Shown in pieces: positions 32,347 to 40,353 of a stretch of DNA of 46,192 bases. Location: positions 1 through 46,192 of IMG/VR virus record IMGVR_UViG_3300048011_000476; one strand, written 5' to 3'. Position 1 is the first letter of the stretch; each line of letters starts with the position of its first letter. This DNA comes from a virus. Below the pieces are notes generated by a model, which worked only from the letters and a program-made list of their open reading frames with translations, ran no database searches and had not been told where the DNA came from. The position numbers and the translations under genes are program-made.

Positions 32347-35300
32347 GTTTGATCTATGTGCAAATAATTGCATTGCTAACATATCACCCCCGGCGCCACC
32401 GCCGGTAATATTTACTGGAACAGGAATTTGAATTTCTGTTCCGTTTGATTTTATACTGTCTAATTCTACTACAACTTGACCAGCAATTAATTTGTTGGTT
32501 GTTGCGTTTGCACTGCCGCCTGCAATTTTAGAATTAAGAAATTTAATAATTGCTGCCTGCGTTGGGATAATGTTATTACTATTTGCAATAAAAGTTCCAT
32601 CTTTACTAAACTCATTGATAACCACGGCGCTACCGCCTACTTGTATGCCGCCTAATGCAATTTCAGTTAATCCTGTTAAATCAAATTGAGAAGCATCGAT
32701 AGACACGATGCCAGTTGATTGTTCTACTTCAAACAGCTCGCCGACTCTAAAGTTACCGTCTTGGTCTGTACTAGTGTAGAACACTCTGCCGCCGCCGGAC
32801 TCTTGTACCTCATTTTGTTGTTGAGGCCTGTTTTCACTATCAACACCTTCTAAATAAAGCTGAGGATATCTAGTACTGCTAACATTTCCGGATCCTATAT
32901 CTAAGAAATCGTGTCCTGTTAATCTTACTTGACTATAATCTTGTCTAATAGTAATTGCTATATCATGATTAGGTGATTCATCTGATCCAATTGACGGATA
33001 AACTCTAATAACTGCTGATAAGTTAGGTTCAGTACCTGTAATATCTGTTATTCTAGTAAGTTTATAAACAACATCGTCAATACCATTAATTGTTAAGTTG
33101 TCTCCAGGACCTGGCAATCTTGTTAAGTTGCTAACTCTAATGTCTACGCCAGTTTGATTGTTTTCAGCAACACCGTCACCTAAAACAGTCGCAGTCGATC
33201 TGATATACCCAATGCCTCTATTTACAAATGTCGGCAGTCCTAGCACACCATTTTTCACAACAGCTTGAAGTTGTGCATCAACTGTTGCTTCGTTATCTAT
33301 AATAGTTATAGAAGGTTCAGAAGTATATCCTGAACCCGGATCGTAGATGTTTATTCCGACAATTCTACTTCTTTCAATAACAGCTCGTCCTATCGCTCTA
33401 GTACCTGAATCTGGTGCATCAAATATAATTCTAGGTTCAATTTGATACCTTGTGGTTAAATCTAAAGAAGAAGCAATAGCATAGTTATCACTAATTCTAT
33501 CCCATCCAGATGTTCCGTCAGTGTGTTTTACAATTGTTGCTACTTTGGTTCCTGGTGTATAGGTACCGATTACCCCGTATTGCCCAATTCCAGCTCCGCT
33601 TATAATGAATACCAACTGTCCTTCGTATTTCGCAGGATCTAATTGTAGATCAGCATTGTCTAATATTATAGAAGTATTATCTCCGCCTTGTGCTGCTCCA
33701 ACGATGTTTGTATAATTTAATCCACCGGGAATACTGCTATCTCCTAATGTTTTAATAATTACTCTACTTATTGCACCGTTTCTAAAATCACCCATTGTCA
33801 GATCAGCATTTGCGCCTGAGCCTGCAACTGTAATAGTAGCATTAGTATACTCTTGACCGGCATTGGAATATGCAATTGCCATAACTTCATTACCGTTATT
33901 ATGAACTATATTTATTTTAGCTTCTTCTGTCTTGTTATTTACAGTAGCAAAAATTGGATTCTCTCCGGGCGTTACGCCTTCTGCTACGGAACCGTAAGTT
34001 CCGTAAGAATTATTTCCATTTGTAGCTCGCATCTTGCCGCCATCTTCTGCAAGATACCCAATATAATTAAAATATGTAAACACACTAACTAGCTCTGTTA
34101 ACCCTTGATTGGTGCACCATACGCCAATTCCATCGTCAAGAACTTGAGTAAAATCGTTAGCAACTATAGATTTATTACCTGCGCTGTGCAAAGATCCGTC
34201 AATTTTTAATCCTACACAACCTTTACCGAAAGTTGTTACGTTTTGAATATATGGAGATTTACTGGTAATCTGAACACTAGTATCATTAATTCCAGTTCCA
34301 GGATCAAGACTTACATATGCTCCGCCAATTGGCCTCTTAGTTAAATATTGATTTGCACTACCAAGTATCCCCGATAATCCTTGTAATGTCATGTTTCTGA
34401 TGCCGCAGCCGTTTCTAACATAAAACATATTTTCGCCTTCGTATCCAGCAGCTGGTTGTATTATTGTGCTTCTAAGTTCGTCTCCTACAAGCGCAACAGT
34501 GGCAGGTATACTGATCGGAAGTTCTTCTTCATATAATCCTGTTGCTACATAAATTGTTGCAGGTGTTCTGGCGCCTGGGTCTTGGGCAATATAATCGCAT
34601 GCATATTTAATCGTCTTAAAACCTGCATTAGTACTAAATCCAAACCCGAATTGGTCTTTGCCTTGAGTAGTTACAAAATATACATTTTCAGTCACACCAA
34701 AGTCACTAAAGGTAGGTAAGCTGTTAATGACTTTAGTCACTTGTCCAGGAGATCCTATTGTTAATCTAGTTATCTCTGAATTATAAACTCGCATATCACC
34801 TAGATCAGATAAAACATTACTCTGGCTACCTTTGACTATTATCTCCCAATAGTTTTCTGCATCAAGTTCTTGATCGAGATCTGGCCTACTATCAGATGCA
34901 ACTGATATATGTTGTAATATACAAGTATATGCGGTTCCTGAATATGTAACAATATCTCCCGGGTAGTATGTTGCATTATCCGTCCACTCTGCTCTAAATT
35001 TTACTCCAGGAATAACCGTTGACCATAAATTGGTATTATTATCAGGAGTTGAAGCAATACTATCGTCTAATGCAATGTATAAATAACCACCATGTCTAAC
35101 AACATCACCAGTTTTATAGTTAGTACTATCGATCCATTCTCCTAAATGGTTATATTCTGTATTAAGTAAATCCCAGTTGCCGACTCCTTTTTGAAATCCA
35201 GTGGATGGTGGAATAGAATTAATATTTCTTGTAATTGCAACATAGGTGTAGCCACCGTATAAAACAACATCTCCGATGTCGTACTGCACATTATTTAACC

Positions 35301-36147
35301 ATAGAGCTTCGTACCCTACTCCAGGCATCCAGATCTGCCATTTAAGTGAATCGCTGTCGAAATTTGTTGCGGCATGACTTGTTATACATATGTATAAGGT
35401 AGAATCTACCTTGACTATGTCATTGACTTTATATCTTGTACCTACTTGATATATCCCTTTATATTCTAATCCCGATATTAAAATTTCCCACTTGGTTTGA
35501 TCTTCTTCTAGGCCAAGTGCTACAGTACCTGCGCTTGTATGTCCTTCTATACATCTGTAAACAGTTGCACCATATCTAACAAGATCATTTACAGTATATC
35601 TTGATGCTGTTGTCCAATCTGTAGCCCAATAATCAGATGTGACTACTACATTCCAACTAGACTGATCTTCTTCTAGACCAAGTGTCACTGAAGATGCACT
35701 TGTATGTGTATCTGAACAGATATATACTGTGCCATTATATTTTACTACATCGCCAAGATTGTAATTAAAACTAGTTGTCCATGTATTTTTCCAATCATAT
35801 GTTGTAGCAAGCAATGTCCAGTGTGCAAAATCATTAGGCAGGCCAAGATTATTTAATATAACACTTGTGTGATTGGTGATACATCTATAAATATAACCAT
35901 TATACTTTACAATATTTCCAATACCATATACAGTATCAGTTGTCCAATCGCCCCTCCATTCTTGACCATCGAACATTAATTCCCATTTTGAAAAGTCGTC
36001 TCTAATATCCGCGCCTGAAGTATGTACAGTTATACAAACATAAACACGACCTTTATAATATAATATATCATCTTTTTTATAATCAGTACCAGACACCCAT
36101 CCAGCACGCCATTTAAATCTAATTCTATCTAATAAAAATTCTGCCAT
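32341..36147 (-). CDS. Giant tail fibre, paralogue with eight carbohydrate-binding-like repeats
   Basis: A 1268-residue paralogue of the 1577-residue fibre. Residues 8-440 hold eight in-register W...Y..[GN]D[IV]V.Y.G..Y units (for example YNLGDVVKYNGTVYICSDTH). The beta-helix begins near 486 (ENVYFVTTQGKDQFG) and includes SPYIQNVTTFGKGCVGLKID at about 631. It shares the C-terminal GGGRVFYTSTDQDGNFRVGE at about 1116 and a final trimer-like segment, IPTQAAIIKFLNSKIAGG. Compared with copy 1 it lacks about 300 residues between the repeats and the beta-helix core, including the YDEAACARD helical part. Together they look like alternative or hetero-assembled fibres with sugar-binding shafts. Confidence 0.8.
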   Translation of the reverse strand: MAEFLLDRIRFKWRAGWVSGTDYKKDDILYYKGRVYVCITVHTSGADIRDDFSKWELMFDGQEWRGDWTTDTVYGIGNIVKYNGYIYRCITNHTSVILNNLGLPNDFAHWTLLATTYDWKNTWTTSFNYNLGDVVKYNGTVYICSDTHTSASSVTLGLEEDQSSWNVVVTSDYWATDWTTASRYTVNDLVRYGATVYRCIEGHTSAGTVALGLEEDQTKWEILISGLEYKGIYQVGTRYKVNDIVKVDSTLYICITSHAATNFDSDSLKWQIWMPGVGYEALWLNNVQYDIGDVVLYGGYTYVAITRNINSIPPSTGFQKGVGNWDLLNTEYNHLGEWIDSTNYKTGDVVRHGGYLYIALDDSIASTPDNNTNLWSTVIPGVKFRAEWTDNATYYPGDIVTYSGTAYTCILQHISVASDSRPDLDQELDAENYWEIIVKGSQSNVLSDLGDMRVYNSEITRLTIGSPGQVTKVINSLPTFSDFGVTENVYFVTTQGKDQFGFGFSTNAGFKTIKYACDYIAQDPGARTPATIYVATGLYEEELPISIPATVALVGDELRSTIIQPAAGYEGENMFYVRNGCGIRNMTLQGLSGILGSANQYLTKRPIGGAYVSLDPGTGINDTSVQITSKSPYIQNVTTFGKGCVGLKIDGSLHSAGNKSIVANDFTQVLDDGIGVWCTNQGLTELVSVFTYFNYIGYLAEDGGKMRATNGNNSYGTYGSVAEGVTPGENPIFATVNNKTEEAKINIVHNNGNEVMAIAYSNAGQEYTNATITVAGSGANADLTMGDFRNGAISRVIIKTLGDSSIPGGLNYTNIVGAAQGGDNTSIILDNADLQLDPAKYEGQLVFIISGAGIGQYGVIGTYTPGTKVATIVKHTDGTSGWDRISDNYAIASSLDLTTRYQIEPRIIFDAPDSGTRAIGRAVIERSRIVGINIYDPGSGYTSEPSITIIDNEATVDAQLQAVVKNGVLGLPTFVNRGIGYIRSTATVLGDGVAENNQTGVDIRVSNLTRLPGPGDNLTINGIDDVVYKLTRITDITGTEPNLSAVIRVYPSIGSDESPNHDIAITIRQDYSQVRLTGHDFLDIGSGNVSSTRYPQLYLEGVDSENRPQQQNEVQESGGGRVFYTSTDQDGNFRVGELFEVEQSTGIVSIDASQFDLTGLTEIALGGIQVGGSAVVINEFSKDGTFIANSNNIIPTQAAIIKFLNSKIAGGSANATTNKLIAGQVVVELDSIKSNGTEIQIPVPVNITGGGAGGDMLAMQLFAHRSNR
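34825..36126 (-). repeat. Eight CBM5/12-like repeats, fibre copy 2
   Basis: Eight units in the same order and spacing as in copy 1; unit-by-unit comparison (third units WKNTWTTA in copy 1 and WKNTWTTS in copy 2) suggests the whole array was duplicated with the gene rather than expanded separately. Confidence 0.75.
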
Positions 36148-36158
36148 TTTCTACTCTC

Positions 36159-36536
36159 TTATAATCCGTTTGATGAAGAATTTTCATCGTATATATAATT
36201 ATGATTTATTCTTGCTACTAATTCACCTTCGTCGTTTACATAATAAGAAATATTTCTTTCATCCCATCGAAGTTGTTCGTAGTTTAAATTTTTATATACT
36301 AAATTATGATTTGCATCTCTGCCTTCATAAAAGTCTTGACCTTCTTCAAAGTTAGGAAAATTGTCTTCCGAGTCTCCTGGATTATTTATTGTAACTATAT
36401 GAGCATCATCAGTTTTTAATTGATCTGATTTAACAACGAATAATTCGCCTTCGTCAGTCCTACGTAGTCCGTAAAAGAATCTATTTGGGACCGCTCCCAT
36501 CATTGTGTCTGGTGACATTCCTGTGTAATTTGACAT
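36159..36536 (-). CDS. Virion structural protein, unknown
   Basis: A 125-residue acidic protein (MSNYTGMSPDTMMGAVPNRF, then YGLRRTDEGELFVVKSDQLK). I prefer ATG 36536 (AAGGA nine bases upstream) over ATG 36542, which is too close to the ribosome-binding site. The motif FYEGRDANHNLVYKNLNYEQ and the C-terminal INHNYIYDE resemble small neck-of-fibre proteins of marine T4-like phages. It sits between fibre genes in the same transcription direction. Function not known. Confidence 0.55.
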   Translation of the reverse strand: MSNYTGMSPDTMMGAVPNRFFYGLRRTDEGELFVVKSDQLKTDDAHIVTINNPGDSEDNFPNFEEGQDFYEGRDANHNLVYKNLNYEQLRWDERNISYYVNDEGELVARINHNYIYDENSSSNGL

Positions 36537-36548
36537 AATCATTATTCC

Positions 36549-36878
36549 TTATACAATATCTACATAACTTATAACAGCATCCAGTGCTGCATCTTGGTCG
36601 GCTACAATATATAGCTGATTTTCAGGAGCAAGTATTAATTTTTCTCCAGCAGCTAATGCATGCAAACTAGAATTCGGAGGGACAATAACATTTTTTAAAA
36701 AATAACCTTCGACACTTGTATCATCATGTATTAACACACTAGCATATACATTAAAATCTGTCAGATTAGCTAATGTAAGACCAATTATAGTTGCTCTTGT
36801 AGCAGCGTCTGTATCTATTACTACTATCTTTTGTAATCCTATTTCTTTTACTACTTTATTTTTAAATTGCGTTGCCAT
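36549..36878 (-). CDS. Small beta-sandwich tail protein (paralogue group)
   Basis: A 109-residue protein (MATQFKNKVVKEIGLQKIVV) whose strand pattern and motifs (IGLTLANLTDFNVYASVLI, VIVPPNSSLHALAAGEKLIL, DAVISYVDIV) parallel the proteins at 27245-27562 and 43410-43907: N-terminal tag, hydrophobic N-containing strand, PPxxS turn, LxxGExLxL and terminal strand. Likely a small fibre-associated subunit. It is spaced by six bases from its neighbours. Confidence 0.6.
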   Translation of the reverse strand: MATQFKNKVVKEIGLQKIVVIDTDAATRATIIGLTLANLTDFNVYASVLIHDDTSVEGYFLKNVIVPPNSSLHALAAGEKLILAPENQLYIVADQDAALDAVISYVDIV

Positions 36879-36884
36879 TTTCGT

Positions 36885-39800
36885 TTATCCTAATGTTAAT
36901 ACATATTCTACTGCTAAGTCTTCTGCTGCTGCAAAACTAATACTACCTGAAGAACCTGCCACCGAAACCCAGCTAAAACCGTCCCAAATTTCTAAATACT
37001 TTTGATCTGTATTATAACGCACCATACCTGTTTCTCGGTATGCTTCTGCTGGACGTTGAACATTATCTCCTACTGGAACAACAAAACCAGAAGTGCCTTG
37101 GATTTTAAAGTAACCACTACCTTGTTGTTCAAAATTCAAAATGCCATCAACTTCTGTGTTAGTTATAGTCGACTCTTTAAATGCTAAATTGTCTATTAAA
37201 ACAGACCCTGTGCCGTTCGCACTTAGGTTTAAATCTGTATTTGATGTTATTGTCGTTATAGTATTTCCATCAATACTAATATCGTCTACTTCGATTCTTG
37301 GAGTTAATAATTTATCTGCATCAATTGTAGTAACTACACTATCTTGTACATAAAACCTAATTACGCCGTCGTTTGCACCGGGTGTAAGTTCTGCTGTAAT
37401 ACGTGTATCTAAATCTAAATCGTACACACCATTTAATGCAATCCAGTTGCCGTCATAACCTTCATATAAATTAGTTTCAGTATTATACCGTATCATACCA
37501 GTCTCAGGCACTGGACGACTTGCAGTATCGCCTTTTGGCAATTGTAGCGCACTGGTTGAATTAATTCTAACTGTGCCACTGTCGGCATCTAGATTAATAT
37601 CGCCGCTTAAACTTTCGATAGTATTACCACTAATACGCAAATTTCCAGTGTCTATAGTATCACCAGTAATAGTAGTTGTACTGCTTCCAGATGTAATAGT
37701 TACGCCGCTAGACGTATTAATATTAAAAGTTGAGCTAGTAAAGTCGACTGTTCCGTCTTCCTGATTTATATAGAATAAATCACCTACTCTAAAGTCGCCT
37801 TTGTGATCTACCGAACTATATCTTATTTGTGCATTAGTAAGTTCTACAATTTCATTCGCTTGTATAACTGCTGTTTCATCGTTATCAGTTTCTTTGCCAA
37901 CGCCAATATATGCTAAATTTTGACTAATTAGATACATTAGTACGCCAGGACCATCGCCTACAATACCGTAGTTACCATAAACACAAGCACTTGCAATTGA
38001 ACGGACTTCTGCACCAAACTCTGTTTGATCTGCCAGTGTAACATAACTTGCTGTTGCGCCATTGCTAAATCTTAAATCTTGTGAATTAAGTGTATCGTCT
38101 ATAAATGTAGTAGATCCGTCTACTGCATTATTAAAATGTAATAGCAACTTAGTAGATGTATCACTAACAAATTCTGATACAGGAACAATAAATCCTGCGG
38201 TGTAACGTGCTAGTCCTTTAGTAACTCTAAATTCGTCAACATATCCGTTAATATTCTGTGCGTTATTCCAAGCAGATCCTATTACAAGAGGCTTTGCAAC
38301 ATCATAGTCTGTTGAATCTACCCACGGGGTTCCTTGATTCACTCCATTAAGAAATAATCTAGTTGTACCTGCTGTACGACTGACTGCAACATGATACCAT
38401 TGTCCTGTTGCTAGTGCTGATCCTACTATTCTCGAAGCACTATATGAATAAAATTGTAACGATCCGCCAGCTGCTACAAGAACAACTGGAGCAACATCTG
38501 TTCCGGCGCCTGCTCTAAAATCAAATAATATGGATTGCGCTGCAACACTATTAAGATAAAACCAACCTTCAACAGTATAATCACCCGTGCCAAATCCAAA
38601 GTCATTGTTTGATACAACATTAATAGAACTTGTACCGTTAAGCTCTAAACTACTAGTTCCAAACTTTTTAATTGTAGTATCAGTTACAGGACTTCCTGTT
38701 GTGTTTATAATTTTACCGCCGCGTTCACCGGCAGTCTCTAATCCTGTTAAATTACCATCTACATAAAACTTTCCGTCTGCATCAACACCATTAATAGTGC
38801 CTGTTGCTAACACTGTTGTACCGTCTGTGTCGTAGTATGTAAACGTGTTTCCGTCTACGATAGTACCTGTTAGTCCATCTACTCTAACTGCTGTCTGACC
38901 GCTTCCTCGTAAGCCTGTGACACCATCTACGCCATATATACCGCGGTTAGCAAAGTATGTAAATGAGTTTAACCATTCTACTCTAGCGCCGTTAGTTACT
39001 GTAATAGCGTCTACGCCAGGTGTAATAAATGTAGCACTATGGAACAGCATAGTAGCTTCCAAGCTTGTAGCACCCGCTACAGCGCCGTCTATGTACGCTC
39101 CTTTGCCTGCATCACCTGCATCAAATCCTCTAGGGTCAGCGGCGCTTGTAACGCTGCCTTGAGTAATGACACTGATGTTTCTAATGTATGGTGAACGGTT
39201 ATTTCCTGATACTGTAAAGCCAGGAGCAAACTTAAATGCGTATCCTGTGTAGAATCCTGAAATTGTTAAATCTTCTATTGTGCTGCCGCCATTGAGCAAG
39301 AACGCATCATTGCTTTGTGTTGCAACTGTCGGAGTAATATTAACTCCACGTATGCTGTGTCCTTTGACTGTTACGCCTGTTGGTACTGTCATTGGAAATG
39401 TTTCTTGATAAACACCTGGATAAATGTGGATAGTATCTCCTGCACTTGCTTGTGTTAGTGCATATGTTAATGACCCGTAAGGATCATTAGGGTGATCGCC
39501 TGTATAACTATCGTCGCCATTTTCAGCAACATAAAAAATATTACCCTGACGCAGAGCAATATCGACTCCGTCTACAGCAATTGATGTTGTTCTAACTGTG
39601 CCTGCTGTTAGCGTGTTTGTAAAAACATTTTGCCATTGTTTGCCGCCGATTGCAGGATCGCTTCCTAATGTATAAGTTTCTGTTGTATCAGGTATAATAT
39701 TTGAATTAATTTCAGCATTAAATGTAATATTATCTGTATCTGTATCTCCAATAGTAATGTTACCATCAGCAGTTATCGATCCTGTAGCTGTAATATTACC

Positions 39801-40217
39801 AGTTACATTTGTATCTGCAAATATTTCTACAGTGCCAGTTCCGTTAGGACTAAATTCTATGTTTGCGTTAGTTTCATTTGAACTAATAACATTATTTTCT
39901 AAATCTAAACTGTCAACTGTTAATTTGTTTTGGTAGATAACATTATCAGCAGCACCTAAACTAAGTGTAGGCTGTGTTGTTGAAATTGTTGTTCCGGTAA
40001 TGTTTACACTACCGATGTTAGCAAGTGTACTAACTTCTAATGCCGGTGCTCGTGTTGTGCCAATTACGTCTAAATCATATTGAGGATTCGCATTGTTAAT
40101 ACCGATGCGGCTGTTATTAACATCTAGATATAATAAGTCGTTCTCAAAAGCTAAATTTACTCCTTCACGAAGCAGATTTGCTTTTAAGAGTGGACCCGAT
40201 ATGCGACCGATAGCCAT
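36885..40217 (-). CDS. Giant tail fibre with LamG-like domain inserted in beta-helix
   Basis: A 1110-residue protein. The N-terminus (GVNLAFENDLLYLDVNNSRI) and Thr/Asn-rich shaft repeats (NVTGNITATGSITADGNITI) are followed by a beta-helix starting near 224 (GNIFYVAENGDDSYTGDHP) with SPYIRNISVITQGSVTSAAD. Residues about 431-730 are an insertion that contains a LamG/concanavalin-like jellyroll (GTSSLELNGTSSINVV, GDYTVEGWFYL, WYHVAVSRTAGTTRLFLNG, NGYVDEFRVTKGLARY). The helix then resumes at EVRSIASACVYGNYG, and the usual HKGDFRVGDLF and RPVPETGMIRYNTETN motifs follow. The paralogue at 40354-42822 lacks the insertion. Transcription starts behind a structured 5' leader. Confidence 0.8.
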   Translation of the reverse strand: MAIGRISGPLLKANLLREGVNLAFENDLLYLDVNNSRIGINNANPQYDLDVIGTTRAPALEVSTLANIGSVNITGTTISTTQPTLSLGAADNVIYQNKLTVDSLDLENNVISSNETNANIEFSPNGTGTVEIFADTNVTGNITATGSITADGNITIGDTDTDNITFNAEINSNIIPDTTETYTLGSDPAIGGKQWQNVFTNTLTAGTVRTTSIAVDGVDIALRQGNIFYVAENGDDSYTGDHPNDPYGSLTYALTQASAGDTIHIYPGVYQETFPMTVPTGVTVKGHSIRGVNITPTVATQSNDAFLLNGGSTIEDLTISGFYTGYAFKFAPGFTVSGNNRSPYIRNISVITQGSVTSAADPRGFDAGDAGKGAYIDGAVAGATSLEATMLFHSATFITPGVDAITVTNGARVEWLNSFTYFANRGIYGVDGVTGLRGSGQTAVRVDGLTGTIVDGNTFTYYDTDGTTVLATGTINGVDADGKFYVDGNLTGLETAGERGGKIINTTGSPVTDTTIKKFGTSSLELNGTSSINVVSNNDFGFGTGDYTVEGWFYLNSVAAQSILFDFRAGAGTDVAPVVLVAAGGSLQFYSYSASRIVGSALATGQWYHVAVSRTAGTTRLFLNGVNQGTPWVDSTDYDVAKPLVIGSAWNNAQNINGYVDEFRVTKGLARYTAGFIVPVSEFVSDTSTKLLLHFNNAVDGSTTFIDDTLNSQDLRFSNGATASYVTLADQTEFGAEVRSIASACVYGNYGIVGDGPGVLMYLISQNLAYIGVGKETDNDETAVIQANEIVELTNAQIRYSSVDHKGDFRVGDLFYINQEDGTVDFTSSTFNINTSSGVTITSGSSTTTITGDTIDTGNLRISGNTIESLSGDINLDADSGTVRINSTSALQLPKGDTASRPVPETGMIRYNTETNLYEGYDGNWIALNGVYDLDLDTRITAELTPGANDGVIRFYVQDSVVTTIDADKLLTPRIEVDDISIDGNTITTITSNTDLNLSANGTGSVLIDNLAFKESTITNTEVDGILNFEQQGSGYFKIQGTSGFVVPVGDNVQRPAEAYRETGMVRYNTDQKYLEIWDGFSWVSVAGSSGSISFAAAEDLAVEYVLTLG

Positions 40218-40334
40218 CTCTTCTCCTCAATACGGGGATCCTGTCCCTCTAGCCAAATTCTCAGCCTTTCGGCTCTTTGCTGGTTAACCACAGTATGATT
40301 ATGCAATACAAAGGTCGCTGCATTACACTAATAG
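40218..40334 (-). promoter_or_regulatory. Structured 5' leader of the 1110-residue fibre gene
   Basis: About 115 non-coding bases separate the late promoter from the ATG at 40217. Reading leftward there are small hairpins: AGCC-GAAA-GGCT (40266-40277; a GNRA tetraloop), GGGA-CAGGA-TCCC next to the ribosome-binding site, and a GGTTAACC palindrome. Most genes here have leaders under 40 bases, so this is unusual. No tRNA fold is seen. Confidence 0.5.
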
Positions 40335-40342
40335 TATTTATC
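40335..40342 (-). promoter_or_regulatory. Late promoter for the 1110-residue fibre gene
   Basis: Leftward GATAAATACTATTAG, the same form as at 6039-6046 and 45482-45489. Confidence 0.6.
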
Positions 40343-40353
40343 GTTTTTAAAGA

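Noticed and set aside
40218-40334. Possible tRNA in the gap before the 1110-residue fibre gene
   Set aside because: Short hairpins exist but no seven-base acceptor stem, anticodon arm or T-loop consensus was found.
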